DNA of 64,000 bases. Source: an uncultured bacterium. Lineage in GTDB: Bacteria > Bacillota_I > Bacilli_A > RFN20 > CAG-826. Within the stretch, counting starts at the first letter, position 1. Each line of letters starts with the position of its first letter. The notes below the pieces were generated by a model, which ran no database searches, was not told where the DNA came from, and saw only the letters and a program-made list of their open reading frames with translations. Shown piece by piece: positions 36,058-45,837 of this stretch. Where the stretch lies: assembly GCA_949297445.1 (NCBI GenBank), contig CASFSS010000017.1:28521-92520 (forward strand). The letters run 5' to 3'. A program made the position numbers and the translations under genes.

Positions 36058-36906
36058 TCAAATGTTTTGTAATGCATAGATGGCGGCTCCTAATAAACCA
36101 GCGCTTTCTTTGAGATCACACTCTTCTAAATAAAGGTTGTCATTTTTTAAACGTAAATCTTCAAAGAAATATTCTTTACTTTTAAATACGCCGCCTGTAA
36201 AAACAAAAATGTCTGGTTCGTAACTGTTGTTAATAAGTTGTAAGAATGAAGTTAAAATATTTAGCCATTCATTATATATGAGCATTGCTAATTGATTTTT
36301 TTCTTCTTTTAAGAGAAACAATTCTTTTGCTGAATGAATGTCTAAATTATATAATTTAGCGAGATTGACAATACCGGTACCAGATGCCAAAAACTCATAT
36401 TCAAAAGGCTTATCTTTATATATGAACGTGGTGTGCCCAATTTCAGTAATATAGTCTTGTACGTGTCCATCTTTAGTTAATGAACCGCCTAATCCTGTCG
36501 ATATTGTTATAAAAAAAGTTGCCGAATAATCCTTTCCTTTGCCGATGGTTGCTTCGCCTAAACACGCCACCTCGGCGTCATTGCGCAAAAATAATTTTTT
36601 GTGATACTTTTGGAGCAAAAGTTCACCGAGCGGTATATTGGTAATGCCAACATTAGGCAATGTATAAATATAGCCAGTGTCACGATTAACGACACCAGGA
36701 ACACCGGCCCCGATTGCTGAAATAGTTGAAATATCATAATGGAGTTCATCAATCGTAGTGTATATTTGCTCCATAAAATCATTTACATTGCCGCGTTTTG
36801 TCGGCAAAATTTTTTCGCACAAAACATGATAATCTTCATCGACAATTGCTGCTCTTGTATTTGTGCCACCAATGTCTAAAGCAAGTACTGTTTTTTTCAT
36901 AGCCAT
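36058..36906 (-). CDS. glk: ROK-family glucokinase without zinc motif
   Basis: A 282-residue sugar kinase. The phosphate loop LALDIGGTNTRAA, the GAGVPGVV loop, the catalytic Asp in LRNDAEVACLGE and the STGLGGSL segment identify ROK. Usual ROK proteins have, after EIGH, a CxCGxxGCxE zinc site; here EIGHTTFIYKDKPFEYEFLA continues with no cysteine. Gene order pfkA-pyk-glk supports glucose as substrate, but the altered loop leaves specificity open. The start overlaps the pyk stop (ATG 36906, or ATG 36900 giving an ATGA overlap). Confidence 0.88.
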   Translation of the reverse strand: MAMKKTVLALDIGGTNTRAAIVDEDYHVLCEKILPTKRGNVNDFMEQIYTTIDELHYDISTISAIGAGVPGVVNRDTGYIYTLPNVGITNIPLGELLLQKYHKKLFLRNDAEVACLGEATIGKGKDYSATFFITISTGLGGSLTKDGHVQDYITEIGHTTFIYKDKPFEYEFLASGTGIVNLAKLYNLDIHSAKELFLLKEEKNQLAMLIYNEWLNILTSFLQLINNSYEPDIFVFTGGVFKSKEYFFEDLRLKNDNLYLEECDLKESAGLLGAAIYALQNI

Positions 36907-38354
36907 TTTTTTACATCCGGAATAGTTAAAATTTTCATAAAGTTTGTTTTCCCCATGCCAATAGGACTGCCGCCTGCCAAAATGACATGTGAATTCGGTT
37001 TAATTTTTAAATCGCGCGCAATTTTAAGAGCAAGAGCCTCCATTTCTTCAATAAATTTTGGCATTTCTGTTTTAATAACAACTGGATAAACACCCCAAAT
37101 CGCCCCAAAGGAAAGGGCCACTTTTTCGTTGTTGGTGACGGCAATAATTGGGCATGGTGGTCGAAAACGCGAAAATCTTACCGCGGAGCCTCCTCCAAAT
37201 GTATAACAAACAATTAATTTAGCATCGATTAATAAGGCGGTGTTGGCAATGCTATTTGCGATTGCATCATTATTTGTTTTTGTTGAAGTGTCAAAAGCTT
37301 CGCTAGCCATCATTTTGTAATCTAAATGTTTTTCGATTTCACGTGCAATCCGCATTTGCATTAATGTTGCTTCGGCCGGATATAAACCGGAGGCACTTTC
37401 ACCGGAAAGCATAATTGCATCACTGCTTTCTTGGATAGCGGTTGCCACGTCGCTTACTTCTGCCCGAGTTGGACGAGGATGCGTCTGCATTGAATCGAGC
37501 ATTTGGGTGGCTGTAATGACTATTTTTCCTTTCGCGCGGCATTTATGAATAATATCGCGTTGAATGACAGGAACAACCTCGGCCGGGACTTCGACGCCTA
37601 AATCACCTCGCGCAACCATAATTCCTTCGGAAACATCAATTATTTCATCAATGTTTTCTACGCCTTCAGGATTTTCAATTTTGGCGATAATTGGTATATT
37701 TGGCTTGCCATATTTTGCTAGTATTTTACGCATTTCCTTGACGTCGGAAGCGCGGCGTACGAATGATGCAGCAATATAATCCACATCGTTTTCACAACCA
37801 AATTGCAAATCTTGTTCATCTTTAGCGGAAATGTAGGGCATTGAAAGTTTGGCAAACGGTACATTGACACCTTTACGAGATTTTAAAATGTGCGTATTGG
37901 TTGCGCGACAGACTAGTTCTCGGTTTTTATAATCTTTTTCGATGACAACAACTTCCAAATTCCCATCATCAAACATCAAGGTATTTTTTTCTTTGACATC
38001 ATCGAACAATTTCGGGTACGTTACTGATATTTTTTCGGCATTTCCAAGCACTTCTTTCATCGCGACGCGAATAATTGAGCGATTTTTTATTTCAACTGCG
38101 CCGTTTTCTATCTCATGAACTCGTATTTCTGGTCCTTTTGTATCAAGCATGATAGAAAGCGGAATGCCTGTTTCTTGGCGGATTCTTTTTGCTAAATCAA
38201 TTTTTTGTTGATGAGATGGATAATCACCATGCGAAAAATTTAGTCGCATGACATTCATTCCATTTTTAATTAATTCAAGTAATTTATCGTAATTGTCACT
38301 AGCAGGACCAATCGTGCAAACTATTTTTGTTTTTTTAGAAATTTCAAAGTGCAT
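36897..38354 (-). CDS. pyk: Pyruvate kinase
   Basis: Converts PEP and ADP to pyruvate and ATP, the last glycolytic step. The 485-residue chain has KIVCTIGPASDN, MRLNFSHGD, the signature region IPIIAKIENPEGVENIDEI with the catalytic Lys, MVARGDLGVEVP and TATQMLDSM. There is no C-terminal PEP-utiliser extension as in Bacillus Pyk. It follows pfkA by 17 bases. Confidence 0.97.
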   Translation of the reverse strand: MHFEISKKTKIVCTIGPASDNYDKLLELIKNGMNVMRLNFSHGDYPSHQQKIDLAKRIRQETGIPLSIMLDTKGPEIRVHEIENGAVEIKNRSIIRVAMKEVLGNAEKISVTYPKLFDDVKEKNTLMFDDGNLEVVVIEKDYKNRELVCRATNTHILKSRKGVNVPFAKLSMPYISAKDEQDLQFGCENDVDYIAASFVRRASDVKEMRKILAKYGKPNIPIIAKIENPEGVENIDEIIDVSEGIMVARGDLGVEVPAEVVPVIQRDIIHKCRAKGKIVITATQMLDSMQTHPRPTRAEVSDVATAIQESSDAIMLSGESASGLYPAEATLMQMRIAREIEKHLDYKMMASEAFDTSTKTNNDAIANSIANTALLIDAKLIVCYTFGGGSAVRFSRFRPPCPIIAVTNNEKVALSFGAIWGVYPVVIKTEMPKFIEEMEALALKIARDLKIKPNSHVILAGGSPIGMGKTNFMKILTIPDVKKWL

Positions 38355-38371
38355 AGTATTTCGCCTACTAA

Positions 38372-39337
38372 TTATTTATTGACCAAATCGATGATATTTA
38401 ATAAAGCAATATGCTTATTACGCGGTAATTCTAATGCTTCATAAATGTCATAGTGAACAATTTTATTGCGTACTTGGCCAACGCAAATACCGCTTTCGCC
38501 CGCTAGGAGAAGTTCAACTGCTTCGACACCTAAACGTGTTGCTAAGATTCTATCAAAGGCGCTAGGGGAGCCGCCTCGTTGTAAGTGGCCAAGAACTTCT
38601 GCTCGTGCTTCAACGCCGGTTTCGCGTGTAACTTTTTTAGCGAATTCATGGATGTCAGGAAAAACTTTTTCGCTAACTATAACTAAAGAGTGTTTTTTCT
38701 TCCCTTGTTTTAAACGTTTTAACGTTTCCATTATTTCATCTTCGGGAATTGGATGGTCAGGTGTAATAATCATCTCCACGCCTTCGGCAATTCCTGAAAA
38801 AAGTGCCAAGTCACCACAATGGTTACCCATAACCTCAATAAAAGTACAACGTTGATGAGATGCGGTGGTATCGCGAATTTTATCTACACAATCAACAATG
38901 GTGTTTAAGCATGTATCAAAACCAATAGAGTAATCGGTTGAAGCAATATCGTTATCAATTGTTCCAGGTAGTCCAACAGTATTGATGCCCATTTCGGTTA
39001 ATTTTTTTGCACCAAGATAGGTACCATCTCCGCCGATACAAATAAGTCCATCAATGCCGCGCTTCTTTAGCTGTTCAACTGCAATAGCGCGCACTTTTTC
39101 ATCTTTAAATTCTCGCAAGCGCGCACTTTTTAGAATAGTACCGCCGCGATTTATAATGTCACTAACGAAGTTTCGATCGACTTGTTCAATTTTTCCTTCG
39201 ACCAAACCCTTATATCCTTCATAAACAACAAAAGTATCAAGTCCTTGTTGCAAGCCAGCACGGATAACCGCTCGAACACAGGCATTCATGCCTGGGGCGT
39301 CTCCGCCACTTGTCAAGACTGCTATTTTTTTAACCAT
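38372..39337 (-). CDS. pfkA: ATP-dependent 6-phosphofructokinase
   Basis: A 321-residue bacterial PFK, the main control point of glycolysis. TSGGDAPGMNACVRAVIRAG binds ATP; CIGGDGTYLGAKKL has the Gly that marks ATP rather than pyrophosphate use; GTIDNDI has the catalytic Asp; VEVMGNHCGDLAL and HLQRGGSPS complete the fold. It is first in the pfkA-pyk-glk operon. GAGGAC precedes the ATG, and a TATAAT (minus strand, 39368-39373) lies about 30 bases upstream. Confidence 0.97.
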   Translation of the reverse strand: MVKKIAVLTSGGDAPGMNACVRAVIRAGLQQGLDTFVVYEGYKGLVEGKIEQVDRNFVSDIINRGGTILKSARLREFKDEKVRAIAVEQLKKRGIDGLICIGGDGTYLGAKKLTEMGINTVGLPGTIDNDIASTDYSIGFDTCLNTIVDCVDKIRDTTASHQRCTFIEVMGNHCGDLALFSGIAEGVEMIITPDHPIPEDEIMETLKRLKQGKKKHSLVIVSEKVFPDIHEFAKKVTRETGVEARAEVLGHLQRGGSPSAFDRILATRLGVEAVELLLAGESGICVGQVRNKIVHYDIYEALELPRNKHIALLNIIDLVNK

Positions 39338-39629
39338 TATTATGTCCTCAAATTCAATATCGTATCAATTATAACTTTTCTTAATAAAAAGAAAAAGAAA
39401 CAATATTCGATATTTTGTTAGAAAATCACTTTATTTTTAAAAAAAGAAAATTGTGGATTTATTGTTAATATTTTGTTTTTTCTCTTTTAAAGCCCATCGT
39501 TCATCGCGTTTTTTCGGCAAAAATACGGTTGAAAGTTTTCCACAATTTGTTAAAAAGATACGATTTCATCGAAAGAAAGTGGTTTTTTATATTTTAAAAT
39601 ATGTTAGTATAATTAACCGAGGTTGAACG
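39338..39629. promoter_or_regulatory. Divergent intergenic region pfkA/dnaB
   Basis: This 292-base AT-rich gap holds no gene I can support. It contains TATAAT on the minus strand for pfkA (39368-39373) and TATAAT on the plus strand for dnaB (39608-39613, 16 bases before the ATG, with GAGG between). Matching -35 boxes are weak on both sides. I see no repeat or strong hairpin. Confidence 0.55.
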
Positions 39630-40925
39630 ATGGATTATTTGCTCGATTCTGATTTTTATGAAGTGCAAGTTGTGTCTCTTATTACCAATATTGATAGAGA
39701 TGTTTTAATTGACTTGTATCAGCCTCTTGTGGGCGCAAATGCCGTCATGCTCTATTTGACTTTATATAAAAAAAGTAAAGAAGATGATTCGACTGATTTT
39801 TACACGATGTCTGACTTATTCGCGACAATGAACCTTTCAGCGGGACAAATTGTCGACGCTAGAAAAGCATTAGAAGCGGTGGGTCTTATTCAAACTTACT
39901 TTAAAAATGAACAAGAATTGCGTTATTTCATTTTTGAAATTTTCGCCCCTAAAAGTCCAAAAGATTTTTTTGATGATGTTTTATTTAATGGACTTTTGAT
40001 TTCTTATGTTGGTGAAAAAAATGCCGAAAAATTAGCTTTTAAATATCAACTTCATCGTCGTTTAAATAAAAGTTTTGCCAACATAAGCGCCTCTTTTAGA
40101 GATGTCTTTAATCCAAATTACAGCGATAAGTCATTTCGCACAAATTTGGGTATTGAGACGCTTGGGCATGAATCTGGACGTGTTAGAACAGATTTTCATC
40201 TTGACACTTTTTTCCGCGCCATTGATGAAAACACCCAGATTAATCATAAAATTTTGTTGCCTAGTGATTTATTAGAGATTGAACGATTATCATCTCTTTT
40301 CGATATCGATGAAGTAATCATGGCTCGAATTGTTCAGGATGTTTATGATCCATTCAATAATCTGCATCTTAATTGTGATAAATTATTGGATGCTTGTAAA
40401 AGTGCAGCAACTTATCCGCTGCCAAAAAAGAAAGCTAATTTATCGTCAGGTATTACCAGTGGTACTACATTACTTGCTGAGAAAATTAAGATGATGGATA
40501 ACCGTTCCCCGATTCGATTTTTACAATATTTGCAAAATAATACGCAACCGGCTGATTCAGATATTCAAATCGTTGATTATATATCCAAAAAATATGGTTT
40601 TTCTAATGGAGTTATGAATGCCATCATTGATTATAGTTTGGTGAAATGCAACAACATTTTAAAAAGGAATTATATCGATAAAATTGCTTCAAGCGTTGCG
40701 CGCGATAGCAGCATAAAAACAACGCTTGACGCCATGAATTTTTTAAAGCGCGATTCGAAAAAACAACGTGAGAATGTTTTAGCATCCAATAAGACCGATG
40801 AAATGCCTTCTTATGATGAACCAAAAATTGAAAAAAAAGATAATGAATCATCTATTGAAGATGATAAATTGACCCCAGATGAAGAAAGGCAACTAGCAAA
40901 AATTTTAAATAGGAGGAGGGAATAA
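39630..40925 (+). CDS. dnaB: Replication initiation and membrane attachment protein DnaB
   Basis: A 431-residue protein of the Bacilli-type DnaB/DnaD family (not the helicase). The N-terminal winged-helix part starts YLLDSDFYEVQVVSLITNIDRDVLIDLYQPLVGANAVMLYL is split here only by its own length; the C-terminal helical DDBH2-type domain includes IVDYISKKYGFSNGVMNAIIDYSL (about 310-335). It loads helicase together with DnaI and DnaD. Its stop overlaps the dnaI start by one base, the Bacillus arrangement. Confidence 0.9.
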   Translation: MDYLLDSDFYEVQVVSLITNIDRDVLIDLYQPLVGANAVMLYLTLYKKSKEDDSTDFYTMSDLFATMNLSAGQIVDARKALEAVGLIQTYFKNEQELRYFIFEIFAPKSPKDFFDDVLFNGLLISYVGEKNAEKLAFKYQLHRRLNKSFANISASFRDVFNPNYSDKSFRTNLGIETLGHESGRVRTDFHLDTFFRAIDENTQINHKILLPSDLLEIERLSSLFDIDEVIMARIVQDVYDPFNNLHLNCDKLLDACKSAATYPLPKKKANLSSGITSGTTLLAEKIKMMDNRSPIRFLQYLQNNTQPADSDIQIVDYISKKYGFSNGVMNAIIDYSLVKCNNILKRNYIDKIASSVARDSSIKTTLDAMNFLKRDSKKQRENVLASNKTDEMPSYDEPKIEKKDNESSIEDDKLTPDEERQLAKILNRRRE

Positions 40926-41827
40926 TGGATAAAATTGATTTGAGCAATTTTGCGATTGATGATAACTTTAATGATTATATTGAAAAGTTACTGAATGACC
41001 TCCGTAATGATCCTCCTGTTTATGAAATAATTAAAAAGATGGGTGTGACGACTAAATGCGTCAAAGAAAATATTTCTAAATTTTCTGATTTTCAGGATGA
41101 TTTCAATTATTGCAAAAATTGTCCCGGCATCGATAAGTGCAATAAAAAAACACCATATTTAACAATGTCGTTATCATACGAAAATGGTTTTGTTGAGCGA
41201 AATTATTCGCCTTGTAAAAAAATGGTTGAACGGATTGAGCGTTCTAAATCTTATTTGTATGCAGATTTTCCTAATGAATGGGATGGCTTAACATTTAATA
41301 CCATCGATCGAACCCCGATGCGTGATCGAGCAATAATTTTATTTAATGATATTATCGATAATAAACAACAAAAATGGATATATGTATATGGCAAACATGC
41401 GACAGGTAAATCTTTTTTTGTCACAGCGCTTGCAAATGAATTTGTCTATTTGCGAAAAGAACAAGTTGCCTATATCAATGTTAATAAAAGGTTTAAAGAA
41501 CTTGCTGATAAGGCATTTGATGAAAAAAATAAATTTGAAAAAACAATCATTAATTTATCGGTTGTGCCGTTACTAATAATGGATGATTTTGGTAGCGAAT
41601 ATAAAAGCGAATTGGTTCGTGATCAAATTTTAATTCCGATATTATTAGAGCGTGCTCGCAATAAGCGGCCAATAATTTTCACATCGCAGTTTAAACTCGA
41701 TGAGATTCGTGAGTTATATGCCGGAAAGAATAAAGCCAGCGCTTTAAGAGCGCGTCAATTATACGATTTGATTAATGAACAATCGGCCTTTTTCTCTTTT
41801 GATAGTGCGGTCTCTATTTATAAGTGA
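40925..41827 (+). CDS. dnaI: Primosomal helicase-loader protein DnaI
   Basis: A 300-residue AAA+ ATPase. The N-terminal helicase-binding domain has a zinc site with C63, C66, C72 and C97. Walker A is G156-KHAT-GKS (to 163) and Walker B is LLIMDDFGSE near 216. DnaI delivers the replicative helicase to origin or stalled forks. Its last 10 bases overlap the end of the convergent mutM-coaE gene, leaving no room for a terminator. The stop is UGA. Confidence 0.95.
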   Translation: MDKIDLSNFAIDDNFNDYIEKLLNDLRNDPPVYEIIKKMGVTTKCVKENISKFSDFQDDFNYCKNCPGIDKCNKKTPYLTMSLSYENGFVERNYSPCKKMVERIERSKSYLYADFPNEWDGLTFNTIDRTPMRDRAIILFNDIIDNKQQKWIYVYGKHATGKSFFVTALANEFVYLRKEQVAYINVNKRFKELADKAFDEKNKFEKTIINLSVVPLLIMDDFGSEYKSELVRDQILIPILLERARNKRPIIFTSQFKLDEIRELYAGKNKASALRARQLYDLINEQSAFFSFDSAVSIYK

Positions 41828-43227
41828 AGCGCGTCAATTAATTGAATTATTTTGCGATTAGTAGTTTCAAAATCACAGTTATTTTGTATGACATAATCTG
41901 CCACCGACAAATTTTGTTCACATTGTTGAATGGCATCTAATTTTTGCATATTTTCGACATTCGAACCGCGCGCAAGTAGATTAGCAAGTTGTTTCTTTTT
42001 GCTAACATCAACATAAATAATGTAATTACATATTTTGTCTATTCCGCTTTCGAATATAAAAGGAACTTCAACGATAAATTTGTCGTTTTTTCTAGCAGCA
42101 ATCTCGTCAAAAACTTTTTCTCTCACAAGTGGATGAATAAGCTTTTTTAACTTATCGTTATTTTTTTGACTTTTAAATATCAGTTCTGCTAATTGAGCTC
42201 GATTGAGCTGACCATTATGTAAAATTCCATCTCCAAAATTTTTGACTAAGATATTTTTTATATCTTCTTTTTCGTACAATTGATGAACGATTTTATCGCA
42301 GTCGATATAGGTAAAACCCTTGCTTATAAATATTTTAGCAATTGTTGATTTGCCAGCTGCGATTTTGCCGGTTAAGCCAACTATGTATGGTTCATTGGAT
42401 GCGCGCTGACAGTGTGCACAATACGTTGTTCCGCGACCACCAACTTTAATTTTGTTGAAACGGTGGTGACAGTTTGGGCAGCGGGCATTTTCTTTTCCAT
42501 ATACCAATAGTTCATTTTGAAAACTTCCGCTTTGATTTAAAGATGGATGATAACTTTTTATTGTCGATCCATGCGCTTTGATTGCCTTGGTTAAAATTCG
42601 ACGAGATTCATACAAAATATCTTTAAATTGCTCAAATGAAATGTTAAAACTTGGTTCTTTTGGATGGATTTTTGTAGTAAATAACACCTCATCAACATAG
42701 ATATTTCCTAAGCCAGACATAATTGATTGATCAAGTAAAGTCACTTTGATGCATTGCTTGGATTTTCTTAGTTTTTCATAAATTAATTTTATGTTAGAAT
42801 CGTCTATTAAAAATGGATCAGGACCGACATTTATCAATGGTGCTTTAGTTAAGTAATCATCTTCCTTTTCAATCTCCATCTTTCCGAAATGTCGCGTGTC
42901 ATTATAAATTAATGTAGAACCATCGCTAAATTCAAAGATTACCAAGTCGTGAGTTTTAAATTGCTTTGGCTTTTCTTTATAGAAGTAGTATTTTCCTTCC
43001 ATTCTTAAGTGCGAGATTAGCACCAATTTATTATCAAAATGAAAGATGATGAATTTTCCTTTTCGCGATAGATTTAATATGGTTACATTTTTCAATTTTT
43101 CGACAAAAAAAGTTTTTTCATTTACGATGGTTGAGTCATTACGAACAATAACTTCTTTAATTGTTTTACCTTTTACTAGTTCTTCAACGGTATTTTTGAT
43201 TGTTTCAACTTCCGGTAATTCTGGCAT
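41818..43227 (-). CDS. Fusion of formamidopyrimidine-DNA glycosylase (MutM) and dephospho-CoA kinase (CoaE)
   Basis: One uninterrupted 469-residue frame carries two complete enzymes. Residues 1-275 are MutM/Fpg: catalytic P2 and E3 in MPELPE, H2TH segment SIMSGLGNIYVDEVLF, and a zinc finger with C250, C253, C270 and C273. It removes 8-oxoguanine. Residues about 281-469 are CoaE: P-loop GKIAAGKS (287-294), YIDCDKIVHQLY and EVPFIFESGIDKICNYIIYVDV, making coenzyme A from dephospho-CoA. Only about seven residues separate the finger from the kinase. In Bacillus mutM and coaE are adjacent, so loss of one stop would explain the fusion. It sits in the dnaE-polA operon, nine bases after polA. Confidence 0.95.
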   Translation of the reverse strand: MPELPEVETIKNTVEELVKGKTIKEVIVRNDSTIVNEKTFFVEKLKNVTILNLSRKGKFIIFHFDNKLVLISHLRMEGKYYFYKEKPKQFKTHDLVIFEFSDGSTLIYNDTRHFGKMEIEKEDDYLTKAPLINVGPDPFLIDDSNIKLIYEKLRKSKQCIKVTLLDQSIMSGLGNIYVDEVLFTTKIHPKEPSFNISFEQFKDILYESRRILTKAIKAHGSTIKSYHPSLNQSGSFQNELLVYGKENARCPNCHHRFNKIKVGGRGTTYCAHCQRASNEPYIVGLTGKIAAGKSTIAKIFISKGFTYIDCDKIVHQLYEKEDIKNILVKNFGDGILHNGQLNRAQLAELIFKSQKNNDKLKKLIHPLVREKVFDEIAARKNDKFIVEVPFIFESGIDKICNYIIYVDVSKKKQLANLLARGSNVENMQKLDAIQQCEQNLSVADYVIQNNCDFETTNRKIIQLIDALHL

Positions 43228-43236
43228 TGTTTTACC

Positions 43237-45837
43237 TCACTTTGCATCGTACCATGTTTTACCATAACCACACGATACTTCTAGTTTTATTGTATCGCCT
43301 AGTGCGCTTTGCATTATGTTAGTAATTTTCTCTTTTAATTCTTCGGCTTCGTCAACATGCATTTTAAAAATTAATTCATCATGAATTTGCAAAATTAATT
43401 TTGATTGGTATTTTCCTTCTTTAAGCAATTTCGCTGTTTCGACCATTGAAATTTTTATTAAATCAGCGGCGGTGCCTTGTATTGGTGCATTCATTGCCGC
43501 TCGTCTAGCAAATTCGCGAACTTGATATGAAGCGTCATAAACTTCTCTCAAATATCGTCTTCGGCCGAATAAGGTTGTTACATAACCGTATTTATTTGCT
43601 TGATCGACGATATTTCGAAAATAATCGCTGATTTCTGGAAACGCTTCATAAAAATTCTTAATTATTTCTTTTGCTTCTTTTATCGAAATGCCTAACTGTT
43701 CGCTTAATCCCCAATCCGAAATGCCATAAATGATGCCGAAGTTAACAGTTTTGGCTTGTCGGCGAAGATCTGGAGTAACTTTCTCAACCTTAAATATTTT
43801 TTGAGCTGTTAGTTCATGAATATCGCCACCATGATTAAACACATCTTGTAACGTCTTAGAATTAGATAGTTTAGCTAAAATTCGTAATTCAATTTGCGAA
43901 TAATCAAACGACATAATTGCATAATTGTCATCGTGATAATAAAACGCTTCTCTAATTTGCTTGCTCTCTTCATCGCGAATAGAAATGTTTTGTAAATTTG
44001 GATCGCTTGATGAAAGGCGACCTGTTGATGTTAGGGCTTGATTAAATATGCAATGTATTTTTCCATCTGGATATAGATGAGATATAAGCCCATCGACATA
44101 GGTCGAACATAATTTGGCGTATTTTCGATATGTCAGTATCTCGCCGATGATTGGATGCTCATCAATCAATTCTTTTAGCACTTCAACGGACGTGGAATTC
44201 TTTTTACTTGTTTTTAATCCAAGTTTATTAAATAAAATGTCAGCAATTTGCTTTGGAGAATCGAGATTAAATTCTTCACCAGCGAGAGCATAAACTTTTT
44301 GTTTAGCAACATTCATTTCATGACGAAATGTGTCACCGAGCTCATTTAACTTTTCCTTATCTAATGGGAAGCCTTCAATTTCCATGTCGGCTAAGACATC
44401 AATGAGGGGAATTTCAATTTCTTGGAAAAGGGTTAGCGAGGCTTGCTTATCAAGTTCTGCTAAAACTTTGCCTTCAAAGGCGAGAGCACGATTGGCTATA
44501 AAGACAGTTCTTTCCGGCTTGTTCTCATGGAATAAATTTAGTTGGTCATCATTTGCATTTGGTATATCTATTCCAAAGAAATGAAAAATTGATTCAACAT
44601 TATTTTTTAGCGATGAATCAAGTAAATAGGCGCCAAGCATTATATCGAAATGTATTCCCTTCAAATTTATGCCATGTTTAGCTAAGGCTACTTTGCTTGC
44701 CTTTAAGTCGTAGCCGTATTTTAAACGTTTTTCGTCTTCTAAAATTTTGCGAGAAGTCTCATCCTTAATGAAATCTTCAAAAGATAAATAATAATTTTTT
44801 CCGTTCGTAGAAATCGCTATGCCATATATTAAAGCAGAATGGTAGTTTGTCTCTTCCATGTCTAGAGCAATTCCTAGTTTATTTCCTATGTCGATTCCGT
44901 CCAAAGAAACAAGGGTTTCGTAATGTAAATCTTGCAAATCTTGATCTTTTTTCTTGAATTTTGTTGATAATCGAGAAAGAAACTGTTTCAGTTCATAACG
45001 ATTTGCGAACTCGTTTATAAATGTAAAATCATAACCTTGATAGCGTGTATCATCAAGCGAAAAAGGCAAAGCTACATCGGTTTTAATAATTGCTAAATGT
45101 TTGCTCATTTTGCCATGTTCGGCATATTTAGCTATGTTCTCGCCGAGCTTTCCGCCAATATTTTGAGCGTTATCAATAATATTTTCTAAACTGCCATATT
45201 GATTTATTAATTTAGCGGCTGTTTTATCGCCAATAGTTGGAATGCCAGGTAAATTATCGGAACTATCACCGACGAGACCTTTATAATCAATTATTTGTTT
45301 TGGCTCAATTCCATATTTTTCTTTAATGGCCGCTATATCCATAATAGAGATGTTGGATAGACCAACTTTAAGTAAATCAACGGTGATGTGCGAGTCGACT
45401 AATTGCAAAAAATCGCGATCGCTAGTATAGATGATAGCATCAACACCATTTTCGACCGCCATTTTAGCAACGCTACCACAAACATCGTCACCTTCATATC
45501 CCTCTTTTTCGAATGTAAAAATATTTAATGCTTGCAATAGTTGGCGCGCTAAGGGCATTTGCTCAATGAGCTCTTTTGGCGCTGGCTTACGATTGGCTTT
45601 ATAATTAGCGTTTTCCTGGTGACGAAATGTCTTTACACCAGTATCAAAACCGACAAATATGTAATCACCTTCTTTTAAGTTATTTAGTAGACGATTAATC
45701 ATATTTGCAAATGCAAATAAAGCATTGGTTGGTATCCCATCTTTCGTCCGCATTATGTTCGCACTATCGCCGTATGCGGTGGCATAATAGGCTCGAAAGA
45801 GCAAAGAATTTCCATCGATAATAATAATTTTATTCAT
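43237..45837 (-). CDS. polA: DNA polymerase I
   Basis: An 866-residue family A polymerase. The N-terminal 5'-3' exonuclease is intact (IIDGNSLLFRAYYA, YEGDDVCGS, TSDRDFLQLV, KGLVGDSSDNLPG). The middle 3'-5' exonuclease fold seems inactive: motif I keeps D-M-E but motif II reads YDLKAS without the Asp, and motif III has no YxxxD. The polymerase domain has DYSQIELRI, RRQAKTVNFGIIYG and QIHDEL. This matches Bacillus-type Pol I. It overlaps the dnaE end by 8 bases. Confidence 0.96.
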   Translation of the reverse strand: MNKIIIIDGNSLLFRAYYATAYGDSANIMRTKDGIPTNALFAFANMINRLLNNLKEGDYIFVGFDTGVKTFRHQENANYKANRKPAPKELIEQMPLARQLLQALNIFTFEKEGYEGDDVCGSVAKMAVENGVDAIIYTSDRDFLQLVDSHITVDLLKVGLSNISIMDIAAIKEKYGIEPKQIIDYKGLVGDSSDNLPGIPTIGDKTAAKLINQYGSLENIIDNAQNIGGKLGENIAKYAEHGKMSKHLAIIKTDVALPFSLDDTRYQGYDFTFINEFANRYELKQFLSRLSTKFKKKDQDLQDLHYETLVSLDGIDIGNKLGIALDMEETNYHSALIYGIAISTNGKNYYLSFEDFIKDETSRKILEDEKRLKYGYDLKASKVALAKHGINLKGIHFDIMLGAYLLDSSLKNNVESIFHFFGIDIPNANDDQLNLFHENKPERTVFIANRALAFEGKVLAELDKQASLTLFQEIEIPLIDVLADMEIEGFPLDKEKLNELGDTFRHEMNVAKQKVYALAGEEFNLDSPKQIADILFNKLGLKTSKKNSTSVEVLKELIDEHPIIGEILTYRKYAKLCSTYVDGLISHLYPDGKIHCIFNQALTSTGRLSSSDPNLQNISIRDEESKQIREAFYYHDDNYAIMSFDYSQIELRILAKLSNSKTLQDVFNHGGDIHELTAQKIFKVEKVTPDLRRQAKTVNFGIIYGISDWGLSEQLGISIKEAKEIIKNFYEAFPEISDYFRNIVDQANKYGYVTTLFGRRRYLREVYDASYQVREFARRAAMNAPIQGTAADLIKISMVETAKLLKEGKYQSKLILQIHDELIFKMHVDEAEELKEKITNIMQSALGDTIKLEVSCGYGKTWYDAK

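Noticed and set aside
39421..39620. Replication origin near dnaB
   Set aside because: The region is AT-rich, but I see no cluster of DnaA boxes, and dnaA/dnaN are not here; dnaB-dnaI are normally far from oriC in Bacilli.
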